Virus record (IMG/VR): IMGVR_UViG_3300046500_000136
Span: 1 to 59,872 of that record
Reading direction: 5' to 3' (one strand)
Origin: a virus
Length of the DNA stretch: 59,872 nucleotides
Shown here in pieces: positions 39,801-48,576 of this stretch. A program made the position numbers and the translations under genes. The first letter of the stretch is position 1, and each line of letters begins with the position of its first letter. A model generated the notes under the pieces. That model made no database searches and had not been told where the DNA came from. It worked only from the letters and a program-made list of their open reading frames with translations.

Positions 39801-40531
39801 GTGTTCACCTCGATATTGAAAGCGGCGATGTGTTCGCTCACCGCCGTGTTGATGGCATCCAGTCGCTGCTGGACGATGGCGTGTTGCGCCGGATGGTGTG
39901 CCTTCAGGTACTTCGCCGCGCCTTCTTCCCACCAGCCCGAACAGGTCATGCAGTCGGGGGCGTGATTCAACATGGTATAGAAGCGCGGGACGGGAATTCC
40001 CTGCTCCCGCAGGTAGGTCAGCACGTCATCCGCCGTCCAGTCCTCGATCGGGAACAGGTACTCGATGCCATTCTCCACATGACCGGAGCGGATCGGCGCC
40101 TTCAGCTTGTCGTCCGCACGCTGCCCACGGATGACCAGCGTGATGCCATCCCTCTGCATCCTCTCGGCCATCGGCCGCATGATGGTGCGCACGCAGCAGC
40201 TGTAACGGTCCTGGATCAATGGCCCCTGCTTGCCGCTTACCATCAGGCCGTCATAGGTGTGACTGGCCGGCACGATGTCGGATGGGATGCCGAACTGCGC
40301 AACGACCTGGCGCTGGCGGCCATCGATCTCGACAAAGTTCGGCACCTCGGCGCGCACGCGGGAGACGGCCTCGATGGTTTCAGGGAAGGCATCGCCGGTG
40401 TTGAGCAAATAGACTACCAAGCGCGGCCAGTATGGGCGCAGCAACGCCACGACCGCCAGCGAATCCTTGCCGCCCGACAGTTGCAGGGCGATTCGCTCAT
40501 GGCGGTCGAAAATGTCGTCGAGAGGGGTCAT
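39797..40531 (-). CDS. PAPS reductase-like PP-loop enzyme in the virion module
   Basis: A 244-residue protein. It has the PP-loop LQLSGGKDSLAVV (about residues 16-28), the pair Y-S-C-C-V-R-T and C-M-T-C-S-G-W, four cysteines arranged as in APS/PAPS reductases, and F-P-I-E-D-W-T-A-D-D-V. Enzymes of this type reduce or activate sulfonucleotides and include relatives that modify DNA or nucleotides. Its place between internal virion genes rather than in metabolism is unusual. It might serve sulfur metabolism or modification during infection; the substrate is not known. Confidence 0.8.
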   Translation of the reverse strand: MTPLDDIFDRHERIALQLSGGKDSLAVVALLRPYWPRLVVYLLNTGDAFPETIEAVSRVRAEVPNFVEIDGRQRQVVAQFGIPSDIVPASHTYDGLMVSGKQGPLIQDRYSCCVRTIMRPMAERMQRDGITLVIRGQRADDKLKAPIRSGHVENGIEYLFPIEDWTADDVLTYLREQGIPVPRFYTMLNHAPDCMTCSGWWEEGAAKYLKAHHPAQHAIVQQRLDAINTAVSEHIAAFNIEVNT

Positions 40532-41889
40532 AGCATGTACATGGACGCGCCGGTGCCCACCAGCGAACCGATGCCGGACATAAGGCCGCCAGCCTGCTGG
40601 GCATTCGCCTGCTGCTGCTGGCCCCAGGCGTTCAGCTGGTTGCCATACAGCGAATTGGCGATGCCGGCGCCGCTGGCGTTGGCGTTCACCGCGCCGGCGA
40701 AGCCGTTCATCATGGCGTTATTCGTGTTGAAATTGTTGGCATTGGCAGCGCCGATCGCGCCGGTGGCCGCGCTGCCTGCCGACAGCCCGGTGCCCAGGCC
40801 GGCATAGCCGCCACCCTGGTTCGACAGGCCGAGGGACGCCGTGGTGTTGCCGATCCCCGCTGCCGCCAGACCCTGGTTCTGCGCCTGCATGGCGGTGGAC
40901 ACGCCGGTGGATTTCGCGGTTTGCGCGGCGCCAGTCGCCTGCAGCGCCGCCGACGTGCCCGCCAGTCCGGCAGACTGCGCGGCGCCGGTCGCCTGCATGC
41001 CAAGTGACGTGGCCTGCTGGCCGCTGCTCAACACCTGCTGGCCGAGCTGCGCGGCCTGCTGGCGCAGCTGCACGCCCTGCATGCGCACGTTGTTGCGCGC
41101 CGTGTTCTGCGCACCCGCGCCGGCCAGCGCCAGCGCCGTGGCGTTGGCTTGGTCGGTCGCGGCGAAGCGTCCGCTGTTCGGGTTGACGCCCATCGCCATC
41201 ATGGAACGCGATGCGGCGTCCTTCGCCTGGCTGCCGGCCGCCACCGCATCGGCCTTGGCTTCCGCCGCCATCGATTCCTGGCGCCCGGCGCTGTCCCAGT
41301 TCATCGCATCCGATGCAACCTTGTTCTCCACCGGGGCGAACGTGTTCTGGTAGCGCCCGATCTGCGAGGCGGCCAGGCCATTCTGCTGCGCGGCGGTCTG
41401 GTTGAACTGGGCTTCGTATTTCTTGCTGGCGTCCAGCGCCTGCTGGCCGATGTTCTGGAACTTGCTTTCGTACGCATCGCCACTGGCCAGCGCCTGGTTC
41501 GCCAGCTTGTCGTCCAGCGCCTTGGTGTCGCGGCCGAGCTGGCGATCCTCGTCGGCCCAGCCGTCGTACTTGGTGCGGTAGCCGGCCTGGATGTCGCGGT
41601 CCTGCTGCGCCCACTTGTTGGCCATATCCTGCGAGTCCAGCGCCGACTGCGCCACCTTGCCGGTCAGCTTGTCGTATTCGTCCTGGCGGGCCTTGTTGTC
41701 GCTGTACTGGTCGCGCGCCAGCGCCAGCTGCTCGCGACCGAGTTCGACATTCTGCGCCGCCGCCTGGCCGATCAGCGGATCCGGTGCCGGCGCCGGCGCC
41801 GCATCCTTCTTGCGCAGCACGCGCTTGCCGTGGCGCGGCGCAACGTCCCACCAGCCGGCGTCCATATCAAAAAACTGGTGGTCCGTCAT
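40528..41889 (-). CDS. Internal virion protein, small-residue-rich
   Basis: A 453-residue protein. It begins MTDHQFFDMDAGWWDVAPRH. The middle is an Arg/Lys/Asp-rich coiled coil (A-R-D-Q-Y-S-D-N-K). The C-terminal 200 residues are long runs of A, G, Q, S and T (for example LQATGAAQTAKSTGVSTAMQ), which could form packed amphipathic helices or a channel through the envelope. It begins inside the 3' end of the GNAT gene (ATGA). Role inferred from neighbours. Confidence 0.65.
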   Translation of the reverse strand: MTDHQFFDMDAGWWDVAPRHGKRVLRKKDAAPAPAPDPLIGQAAAQNVELGREQLALARDQYSDNKARQDEYDKLTGKVAQSALDSQDMANKWAQQDRDIQAGYRTKYDGWADEDRQLGRDTKALDDKLANQALASGDAYESKFQNIGQQALDASKKYEAQFNQTAAQQNGLAASQIGRYQNTFAPVENKVASDAMNWDSAGRQESMAAEAKADAVAAGSQAKDAASRSMMAMGVNPNSGRFAATDQANATALALAGAGAQNTARNNVRMQGVQLRQQAAQLGQQVLSSGQQATSLGMQATGAAQSAGLAGTSAALQATGAAQTAKSTGVSTAMQAQNQGLAAAGIGNTTASLGLSNQGGGYAGLGTGLSAGSAATGAIGAANANNFNTNNAMMNGFAGAVNANASGAGIANSLYGNQLNAWGQQQQANAQQAGGLMSGIGSLVGTGASMYML

Positions 41890-42314
41890 TGTCGATACTC
41901 CTTCGGGATGAAAACACAATTCTTGCGCAGCAGGCCCAGCGAGATCACCGCGCCATCGGCGCAGGCGTCCGGGTGATACCCTTCGCGGCGAAAACCAATG
42001 CGCTCGTCGAAGCGCAGGGCGCGCGCGTTGATCTCGGCCACCATGCCCGATACGCGCGGCAGCTTGCACTGGATGAACGGGAAAGCGAAGGCGGCGGCCA
42101 GCAATTGCCGGTTCAGCCAGTGCCCGGTGCCGTCGCTGGCGATATGCATGTTGGCGTCGTGCGTCGTGAAGTTATCGAAGACCACGACAGCACATAGCCG
42201 TCCATCACGCTCCAGGCCGATCACCTGCGCATCGTCGCGGAAGGCATGGATGCCGATCTTCTCGGCAGCCCAGGCCAGCAGCTCGTCCTTCCGGTCATAG
42301 ATCAATACGGTCAT
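41886..42314 (-). CDS. GNAT-like acetyltransferase in the virion module
   Basis: A 142-residue protein with a GNAT-like layout: a V-V-F-D-N-F core strand, C-K-L-P-R-V-S-G-M-V and a final L-R-F-D-E-R-I-G-F-R-R-E-G. The R-I-G-F-R-R-E-G segment matches GNAT motif B (F-Y-x-x-x-G-F). The usual Q/R-x-x-G-x-G/A acetyl-CoA loop is not clear. Small GNAT genes occur between podovirus tail and internal virion genes. It may modify a virion or host protein. Confidence 0.7.
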   Translation of the reverse strand: MTVLIYDRKDELLAWAAEKIGIHAFRDDAQVIGLERDGRLCAVVVFDNFTTHDANMHIASDGTGHWLNRQLLAAAFAFPFIQCKLPRVSGMVAEINARALRFDERIGFRREGYHPDACADGAVISLGLLRKNCVFIPKEYRQ

Positions 42315-42373
42315 CGTTGCCCTCGTTCAACTGCCATCATTCTAACCCGCGTGTTGCCGCACAACAATCAACT

Positions 42374-42646
42374 TCACAGCCCGGTGAAGTTGGCGCCCAT
42401 GCCGTTCAGGACGGCGGCGAGCGCGCGGATGTCGTTCACGAGCGCATTGTGGTCGGCGGCGGTCGGGGCAGCGGACACCAGCGCCGACTGCAGCTTGACG
42501 GCGCCGAGCCGTGCCGCGTCGTCGCGCGTGATGGCCTTCCGGTTCTCGGCGCCGGCGCGGTCGCCGGTCAGTGCCTCGGCGCGCTCCTGCTGGCCGCGTT
42601 GGCGCGGGCTGGCGCGGCTGTCGGTGCGTGGGGGAAAGCCCATCAT
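42374..42646 (-). CDS. Hypothetical small tail-region protein
   Basis: A 90-residue protein. The ATG at 42646 overlaps the stop of the tail gene upstream (ATGA). It is basic at the N-terminus (P-P-R-T-D-S-R-A-S-P-R-Q-R) and helical at the C-terminus (H-N-A-L-V-N-D-I-R-A-L-A-A-V-L-N). It may be an accessory subunit of the tail complex. No family is recognised. Confidence 0.6.
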   Translation of the reverse strand: MMGFPPRTDSRASPRQRGQQERAEALTGDRAGAENRKAITRDDAARLGAVKLQSALVSAAPTAADHNALVNDIRALAAVLNGMGANFTGL

Positions 42647-44388
42647 GCGCTCCTGAGTTCCTGCGCCGTGCCGGCCAGGGTGATCTGCTGGATGTTGACG
42701 TTGCCGGTCGCTTCGATCTCCCACTGGCGCGCGAGCACCGGCGGCAGGCGGTCGGCCTCGCCCACGGTGGTGATGGTCGTCACGAAGCTGTCGTCGGCAT
42801 AGATGTTGACGGCCAGGAGCGGGCCGGATGGCATCGCCTTGAGCAAGTCGCCATTGAATGGCAGGCTGTTGAGGGGCCGCGCATTGAGGGCGCCGCCCAG
42901 GGCGCCGCTTGTCATGATCGCGCTGTTGGCCGTCAGCACCAGGTCGCGCGCCGCCTGCGCCGCCAATATCGCATCATGGTCCAGGCGCTCGTCGGTTTCC
43001 ACCAGCACCACGCCAAAGCTGGTCGGCTCGGCGGTGACGAATACCTTGCTGCGGTAGGTCATCACGTCGGCATCGGCTGCCAGGGAATCCCATTCGTAGA
43101 CCGTGGCGCCCATCACCATATACAGGCGCGAATCGGTGATGTCGTAGAACATCGCATCGGCCCGGTGCTGGGAGCGGATCAGGTACGGCTGACTGCCGGT
43201 GATGTCGAAGATCAGCGTTCCTTCCTGCGTTTCGTCGTTGCGGTCGGCATACTGGTAGGAGGCATAGAAGCGCCCGTAGAACTGGCCGCAGACCAGGGTC
43301 GCCGGATCCAGCCGCTGCCACTGGTCGCGCGTCAGCAGCTCTTCCGAGATCAGATTCGGGGTGCCACCCTGCACCATCACCAGGCCATCGTTCGACGGGT
43401 ACAGGATGGAATAGCCCATGTCCACCATGCCCTGCTCGTTCAGGCAAGGCATGTTGAATTCCAGGTGCTCCATCACCATGGTTTCGGGCGACGTGCCGCC
43501 CACCAGTTCCGGCGTGCCCTTGGTGCCGACGATCAGCGTCGAGCCGGAGACGGCCAGGCCGGTGATGTCGTAGTTCGCCGACAAGCTGTACTTGATCGGG
43601 AACGTGTGCATGATGTAGGGCGGGGTGAAATACAGATCCTTGCCCACGTAGCCGGCCATCATCCCGTTCGGCAGCGCCACCAGCCCCTTCAGGCCATCCG
43701 GCGGCGGCGTCCAGTCCAGCGACGGCAGCGCTTCGTTGAAGGCGTCGGTGGCGATGTTGTCGACGAAGTTGGCCGTGCTGTCGTCGCGCTCGGCGATGAA
43801 ATACAGGTTGGCGCCGCCGGTGCTGCCGGTCTGCGAGCGGTAGATGCGCTGCTTGGTGAAGCCACGGCCGGCGGGCGCCGCCTGGAAGCCGGACAGGGTC
43901 ACGGTGTTCCCCGGCGACACCACGATGTCCGAACTGATCGGGGATGGCTGCGATTCCTCGCCAAACTGGGTCACGCGCGTATAGACGTACAGCCGGGTCG
44001 CGCTGGTGGCCGGGGTCACGGTGCCGGTCACGGCGCCGGTCAGCTTGACGGTGGGCGCGCTCAAGGCCAGGTCGTAGACCACGCTGCCGACGCGCATTTT
44101 CGGCTTGCCGTCGCCGGTGTAGTACAGGCGGTCCTGCGCCACCGGGCCGGGCACGGCATGCACCACCTTGTCCCACCACAGCCAGGTGCCGAGGTGACGA
44201 TAGATCGTGCGCACCTGGCGCCCCTGCGCGCCTTCCAGCTGATAGATCGGGAATGGCTTGCGGTAGGGCGCCAGCTTGCCGTCCTCCAGCCTGACGGACT
44301 GCGCTGTCTGCGCGCCAGTATCCGGCAGCAGGCGCGGCGTGGTGCGCGGCGATTCACCTGTGAAGGCGGTCAGCTTGATGATCGACAT
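42643..44388 (-). CDS. Tail stabilisation / tubular-type protein
   Basis: A 581-residue protein. It starts MSIIKLTAFTGESPRTTPRL and continues as alternating beta strands with many conserved Pro and Gly. Repeated W-x-x-P-x-G and Y-x-G motifs and its position right before small tail proteins fit the podovirus tail accessory proteins (P22 gp10-like stabilisation protein or tail tube subunit). No catalytic motif is seen. The stop overlaps the start of the 42374-42646 gene. Confidence 0.6.
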   Translation of the reverse strand: MSIIKLTAFTGESPRTTPRLLPDTGAQTAQSVRLEDGKLAPYRKPFPIYQLEGAQGRQVRTIYRHLGTWLWWDKVVHAVPGPVAQDRLYYTGDGKPKMRVGSVVYDLALSAPTVKLTGAVTGTVTPATSATRLYVYTRVTQFGEESQPSPISSDIVVSPGNTVTLSGFQAAPAGRGFTKQRIYRSQTGSTGGANLYFIAERDDSTANFVDNIATDAFNEALPSLDWTPPPDGLKGLVALPNGMMAGYVGKDLYFTPPYIMHTFPIKYSLSANYDITGLAVSGSTLIVGTKGTPELVGGTSPETMVMEHLEFNMPCLNEQGMVDMGYSILYPSNDGLVMVQGGTPNLISEELLTRDQWQRLDPATLVCGQFYGRFYASYQYADRNDETQEGTLIFDITGSQPYLIRSQHRADAMFYDITDSRLYMVMGATVYEWDSLAADADVMTYRSKVFVTAEPTSFGVVLVETDERLDHDAILAAQAARDLVLTANSAIMTSGALGGALNARPLNSLPFNGDLLKAMPSGPLLAVNIYADDSFVTTITTVGEADRLPPVLARQWEIEATGNVNIQQITLAGTAQELRSA

Positions 44389-44391
44389 GCT

Positions 44392-44904
44392 TTATTCCGT
44401 CCAGGTGATGGTGAGCGACCCGCCGAGCGGCACGTTGATCGGGTAAGAACTCCCCTGCGACACATCGATGTTTGCGTACGTGGTTGGCGTTGGCGTCACG
44501 TTGCCAGTAGCGCCAGGAAAGCTTTTGCCGAATGCTGTCGTGGCGGCGCCGGTCGTTGCAGGGTCCCCCGCCACCGTAAAGAAGCCATCGTAGGTGTAGC
44601 AGGTCTGGTTCGACGAATAGGTCGGGTCGCTCGGGGTGCTGTTGATCGGGTCGCAGTGCGCGGACTGGCTGGTGAACCGTACCGCGTAGCGGCTGGTGCT
44701 GACGGAAACGCGCACGCCATCGCTCCTGCGCGTTGCATAGATGGTCTTGTTTTCAAAGATCCAGTTTTGCGACGATGTCGCATTCTGCCCGCGCGCACCG
44801 TAGCCGGTCGCCACATCTACTTTTGACGATCTCGCAATCCACGTACCGCTACTGCTGAACGTCTGCGTTTTCGTCTGCGCGCCGCGCAGTGCCAGCATCA
44901 TCAT
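44392..44904 (-). CDS. Tail protein with Gly/Thr-rich tail domain
   Basis: A 170-residue protein. It begins M-L-A-L-R-G-A-Q-T-K-T-Q-T-F-S-S-S and ends with a small beta-rich domain (Y-P-I-N-V-P-L-G-G-S-L-T-I-T-W-T-E). The start at 44904 is the first of three clustered ATG codons after the upstream stop at 44910. Similar C-terminal beta folds occur in fibre tips. It is probably a short tail fibre or needle component. Confidence 0.55.
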   Translation of the reverse strand: MMMLALRGAQTKTQTFSSSGTWIARSSKVDVATGYGARGQNATSSQNWIFENKTIYATRRSDGVRVSVSTSRYAVRFTSQSAHCDPINSTPSDPTYSSNQTCYTYDGFFTVAGDPATTGAATTAFGKSFPGATGNVTPTPTTYANIDVSQGSSYPINVPLGGSLTITWTE

Positions 44905-44909
44905 CAGGC

Positions 44910-45698
44910 TCACCGCAGCACCTTGCCGTAGATGGTGGCGCCGCCGTCGCGCGTCCAGAGCAGGATGAAGTCGGTGCCAGCCGCCTGCAGCAGGGCGCCA
45001 TGATTCGAGTTCAGCGAGGTCGACGTGGTAAATGTGCCGTCGCTCTTGAGCCATTTGACGGTCGGGCCGGTGATCGTGGCGGCGCCCAGGTTCACGCCTT
45101 CGATCAGGAATTCGCCCAGCGTGCCGGCGGCAGGCCAGTTGGTGATCGCCAGCGTTTGCGTGCCGGTGGCCGGCGCCCATCGCTGTGCGCTGCCGTCCCG
45201 GTAATCGAGCGTGTTGGCCGCCACCGCATCCTTGAAGGCATAGGCGTGGTCCTGCAGCACGGCGCTCTTGAGCGGGTTGTCGCGCATGTCAGCCGGCCCC
45301 AGCACGGAGATCGAGCCGACCGACGCGGCGCCGGCGACCGTGATCGACGGCGCGCTGATATCGGCGGTGAAGGCGGCGCCTTCCAGGTTGGCCTTGGCAT
45401 CGAAGCAGCCGGCGGTGGGGTGGCAGCCGACATAGTCTCCGGCCGAGAACGTGGTGGCGACCGTGTTTTCCTGGCCGCGCAGCACGGTGCAGCTATCGAC
45501 ATCGCGCGCCGTCACGTAGACGATCTCGCGCTTCGGCACGCCGCCCACGGTCGTCACCAGCGTCAACGGGAAGAATTCGCCGGCCACGATCTGCGGGAAC
45601 AGGGTGCCGGTGCCCGGCGCCAGCAGTACAGTGGTCGAGTTTACATTGATCGCGCCGGCCAGCGTCGATTCCGCATTGTTTGTCAGTTTCAGACGCAT
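44910..45698 (-). CDS. Tail fibre/structural protein
   Basis: A 262-residue protein starting MRLKLTNNAESTLAGAINVN, beta-rich with many short Val/Thr/Ala repeats and a conserved V-L-R-G-Q-E-N-T segment typical of tail proteins attached to the virion through a small N-terminal domain. It starts in a TAATG overlap with the upstream gene. It is probably part of the tail-fibre or tail-spike stem. Confidence 0.65.
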   Translation of the reverse strand: MRLKLTNNAESTLAGAINVNSTTVLLAPGTGTLFPQIVAGEFFPLTLVTTVGGVPKREIVYVTARDVDSCTVLRGQENTVATTFSAGDYVGCHPTAGCFDAKANLEGAAFTADISAPSITVAGAASVGSISVLGPADMRDNPLKSAVLQDHAYAFKDAVAANTLDYRDGSAQRWAPATGTQTLAITNWPAAGTLGEFLIEGVNLGAATITGPTVKWLKSDGTFTTSTSLNSNHGALLQAAGTDFILLWTRDGGATIYGKVLR

Positions 45699-45979
45699 TA
45701 CAGATCCTTCACGCGCAAATAGAATTCGCCTTCGATCTCACGCCCGCCTACGCTGTAGATCAGGGCCGTGACCTTGTAGGTGGCGTCGTCGGAACCGCCT
45801 GCGATCCAGACCTTGGCCGCGACATCGGTCCAGCTGATGTTTTCGACCGTCAGCACGTCATCCGGCCCGGTAATGAAGGCGGTCACGTTGTCGATCGTGT
45901 CGCTGTCGCCGAGCGAGCGCGCGGCGATAATGTCGAAATCGAGCAGTTCGCGCGGCTGTTTGAACAGGGTATCGGCCAT
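45698..45979 (-). CDS. Small tail-adaptor candidate
   Basis: A 93-residue protein starting MADTLFKQPRELLDFDIIAA. The core (V-L-T-V-E-N-I-S-W, Y-K-V-T-A-L-I-Y-S-V-G-G) is beta-rich and ends E-F-Y-L-R-V-K. It is coupled to the downstream fibre gene (TAATG). It is probably a structural adaptor or fibre-attachment subunit. Confidence 0.6.
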   Translation of the reverse strand: MADTLFKQPRELLDFDIIAARSLGDSDTIDNVTAFITGPDDVLTVENISWTDVAAKVWIAGGSDDATYKVTALIYSVGGREIEGEFYLRVKDL

Positions 45980-45989
45980 GGTTCGGTCC

Positions 45990-46610
45990 TTACATGTAGT
46001 CGGCGCGCGAGCGGGCGGGTGCGCGCTGCTGGCCGGTGACGCCGCGCCACGCCAGCGCGCCCAGCTTCTGGTCGACCAGGCCAAGGTAGGCCGCGCCCAT
46101 CGTCACGTCGGTGAATGGCTGGTCGGGCGTCGACAGCAGGCGGCCAATGGCGCCCCACGCCACCAGTTCATGGTGCAGTTCGAACAGGAAGGTGGGCACC
46201 TGGTCGGCGTCCATCGACGGTTTCAAGATCATGTTCACCGTCAGCATGCCGGTATCGACCGGCGCGATGCGCAGGCTGCCGGGCAGGAGCTGGGTATAGA
46301 AGCGCGGCTGGCCTTCGATCGTGCCGCGCCGCCAGCCGCGCATGCACTGGTCCATCCACTGGACCGTTTTCGGCTCCAGCGGGCGGTCGTTGAACAGCAC
46401 CGATTCGAAATCGATCAGCGTTGCCTGGTCCGGGATCGGGATGTCCATCTCGTTCACGTCCTGCACGGCGAGTTCGTCGCTGTAGCGCCATTGCCGGCTG
46501 CGGGTGCAGATGTCGTCGCACGCCTGCAGGATCGCCTTGTAGGCGGCAGGGGCCGGCGCGCCCGGCGCCTTCGGGGCAATCTCGGGCAGGAAGGCGTCAA
46601 GGTCGATCAT
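45990..46610 (-). CDS. Tail/adaptor protein
   Basis: A 206-residue protein starting MIDLDAFLPEIAPKAPGAPA. It contains D-D-I-C-T-R-S-R-Q-W-R-Y, a M-D-I-P-I-P-D-Q-A-T segment and G-R-L-L-S-T-P-D. These features fit the podovirus adaptor proteins between portal and tail. It is coupled by ATGA to the 46607-47293 gene upstream. Confidence 0.65.
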   Translation of the reverse strand: MIDLDAFLPEIAPKAPGAPAPAAYKAILQACDDICTRSRQWRYSDELAVQDVNEMDIPIPDQATLIDFESVLFNDRPLEPKTVQWMDQCMRGWRRGTIEGQPRFYTQLLPGSLRIAPVDTGMLTVNMILKPSMDADQVPTFLFELHHELVAWGAIGRLLSTPDQPFTDVTMGAAYLGLVDQKLGALAWRGVTGQQRAPARSRADYM

Positions 46611-47293
46611 TTGGAATTCCCGGTAGCGGAGTTGACTTGCGCGGCCTGGCTCGGCGCGCCTATGGCGTCGGTGAACGCCTGGTAATGTAGGGCCGCCATG
46701 TTACCCTGGCTGTACTGCGAATCCTTGCTGTGAGCGCGGTACATCATCCAGTTCAGCAGGGCGCTGATGAACTCGGCGCGCAGCTCCAGGGTGTCGGCGG
46801 GCGAAGCCACCTTGGGCGCGGGCTTCGCCACCAGCACTTCGACCCTTGCCCCAGCGGCTGCCGGCGGGTAGACATAGAAACTGGTCGGGCTGCGCTCGTC
46901 GATCATGTAGTGGCGGGTCGGCGCGGCGCGGCGGGTGTGCCAGGTGGGATCGACATCGTCGAGCTGCTGGCGGTCGCAGATGCGGATCGCGCGGCCAGAG
47001 ACGCCATCCGCGCGCACGTTGCGCATCACGTCGAGGATCTGCGATGTGCCGGTGCTCGTGTTTTGCAGCGTGCCGGCGGACAGTTCGATGACTTCGGTGA
47101 CGGCGCGGGCGGCCGGGCGGCGCAAGACGATCTCGCTGGCGCCGTCGTTGATCCAGTCGATCGATTCCGATTCGGACCAGCGAATCGCCTTCACATCCAT
47201 CATGATGTTCCGGAAGCGGCGCAGCAGGTCGGCGACAAGGATGCCAGTGCCCGCCACGTCATTGGATGCAGAAGGGATGATGGTGGTGAGCAT
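46607..47293 (-). CDS. Head-tail adaptor (DUF6682-like)
   Basis: A 228-residue protein starting MLTTIIPSASNDVAGTGILV. It contains R-R-F-R-N-I-M-M-D, W-S-E-S-E-S-I-D-W-I-N-D-G and a P-T-S-F-Y-V-Y-P-P-A block, which fits the DUF6682 adaptor-like family from memory. It lies between the decoration protein and the tail genes. It should seal the portal and join it to the tail. No enzymatic motif is seen. Confidence 0.7.
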   Translation of the reverse strand: MLTTIIPSASNDVAGTGILVADLLRRFRNIMMDVKAIRWSESESIDWINDGASEIVLRRPAARAVTEVIELSAGTLQNTSTGTSQILDVMRNVRADGVSGRAIRICDRQQLDDVDPTWHTRRAAPTRHYMIDERSPTSFYVYPPAAAGARVEVLVAKPAPKVASPADTLELRAEFISALLNWMMYRAHSKDSQYSQGNMAALHYQAFTDAIGAPSQAAQVNSATGNSK

Positions 47294-47335
47294 GGTGTTT
47301 TCCTGTTCGCAGTCGCCGCCGGTTTGATCTGGCGC

Positions 47336-47965
47336 TTACTGCTTGGCGGCGATCAGTTCGCGCAGCTTCTCGATGCCGGTGTTGTGGTGCGGCTTCTTGT
47401 CGTACAAGCGCTCGTATTCGGCGGCCAGCGCGGCGCGCTCGTCGACCTGCGGCTGCTCGGTGCTGGCCAGCGGGGTCTGCGCGGCTTCGGCCAGGGCGTT
47501 CAGCACCTGCTCGATGGCGGCATCGCGTGCTTCCTGCGGCTGCTTGTTCCAGTCAGCCACGGACAGGCGCGAGTCGCCGTATGCACGGGCGACAATCTCG
47601 TTCAGCGAATGGTCAGTGCCACCGATCGCAAAGGATGCGGGGTAATCGCCGCCCAGGGGAATCTCGGGTGCGGCGGCCGGCGATGCTTCCGGCAGCGGTG
47701 CCGGGCCGGTGGCCTTGGCGCCATCGGCGTATTCCTTGGTGACGACGGCGACCGGCGCTGCGCTGTTTACCGGCTGGCCTTCGCCACGGTACAGGCGATA
47801 GCCTTCGGTGATCGACAGGAAGCGGTCAGCGTGGTCCTGGTCGGCGACTTCGCACACATGCGCGCCGTCCGTGTAGGGCTGAAAGTGGTATTCGGTATTG
47901 CCGAGGGGGATGCGCGAGCCGCCTGCGCGGATCAGTTTGCATTCGATTGCGGTGGTGGGCTTCAT
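47336..47965 (-). CDS. Head-associated protein with C-terminal LEM-like motif
   Basis: A 209-residue protein. The N-terminal part (C-K-L-I-R-A-G-G-S-R-I-P-L-G-N-T) is beta-rich, the middle is Pro/Ala-rich, and the C-terminus ends Y-E-R-L-Y-D-K-K-P-H-H-N-T-G-I-E-K-L-R-E-L, resembling a small HeH/LEM or SAP-type nucleic-acid-binding motif. It lies between the capsid genes and the adaptors. It may contact DNA or the portal ring. Confidence 0.6.
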   Translation of the reverse strand: MKPTTAIECKLIRAGGSRIPLGNTEYHFQPYTDGAHVCEVADQDHADRFLSITEGYRLYRGEGQPVNSAAPVAVVTKEYADGAKATGPAPLPEASPAAAPEIPLGGDYPASFAIGGTDHSLNEIVARAYGDSRLSVADWNKQPQEARDAAIEQVLNALAEAAQTPLASTEQPQVDERAALAAEYERLYDKKPHHNTGIEKLRELIAAKQ

Positions 47966-47999
47966 CGGGTTCTCCGAGTGGTTGTTTTGCGATGAATGG

Positions 48000-48023
48000 A
48001 AAAACGGGGCCGGCTGGCCCCGT
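48000..48023 (-). terminator. Intrinsic terminator after the capsid genes
   Basis: Minus strand: ACGGGGCC, 4-base loop, GGCCCCGT, followed by T5. It lies after the decoration gene stop (48037) and before 47336-47965. Partial termination here would set capsid genes above the downstream tail genes. Confidence 0.75.
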
Positions 48024-48036
48024 CAGGTGCTGCTGA

Positions 48037-48516
48037 TTAGTACACTTCGCCGCTGTTGGCCGGGTGCATCGACACGGTCAGGCGCAGGCGGCCAGCGGTG
48101 GCGCCGGTCGGTGCCGCGACGATCTTGACGCCGATCGAACGGTCATTGCCCACCGGGGTGATGGTCAGCGCGGTCTTGGTGGTCGAAGTCGAAGCCACCG
48201 CGCCGGTCTGCGCTGCGGTCGAAGCCACGAACAGCTCCTGGCCCACGGTGCGGGCGGCATCGTTGGTGCCCACGGTGCCCGACATCAGGCCCACGTCCAG
48301 AGTGATGGCGGTGCCGGTGTCCAGGTCGTCAGCGATCAGCTGGGCGCCGTGGATGGTGTGGCCGGCCGGCAGGACGCCGAGGTCGATCACGTTGTTGGCG
48401 ACCAGATCGGCCGCCTTCAGGTCGACGAAGAAGCGATTGACGACCAGGTCGCCGGCGCAGTCGCCAGCAATCACGCGCTGCTGGCGCGTGGCGAATTGAG
48501 ACAGGATGATAGCCAT
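48037..48516 (-). CDS. Capsid decoration or head protein
   Basis: A 159-residue protein starting MAIILSQFATRQQRVIAGDC. It is beta-rich (V-I-D-L-G-V-L-P-A-G-H, T-V-G-Q-E-L-F-V-A-S) with Ala/Thr/Gly content typical of small head proteins. It lies directly after the major capsid gene, with a terminator after it. It could be a decoration or stabilising protein of the shell. Confidence 0.65.
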   Translation of the reverse strand: MAIILSQFATRQQRVIAGDCAGDLVVNRFFVDLKAADLVANNVIDLGVLPAGHTIHGAQLIADDLDTGTAITLDVGLMSGTVGTNDAARTVGQELFVASTAAQTGAVASTSTTKTALTITPVGNDRSIGVKIVAAPTGATAGRLRLTVSMHPANSGEVY

Positions 48517-48576
48517 GATGGATTCCTAGATAGATGGATTCAGGTGGAAGGACCGGGTTGCCCCGGCCCGTTCGCA

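Noticed and set aside
48517-48576. GC-rich hairpin between capsid and decoration genes as a terminator
   Set aside because: A stem is present but there is no following T run on the minus strand, so transcription through to the decoration gene is more likely.
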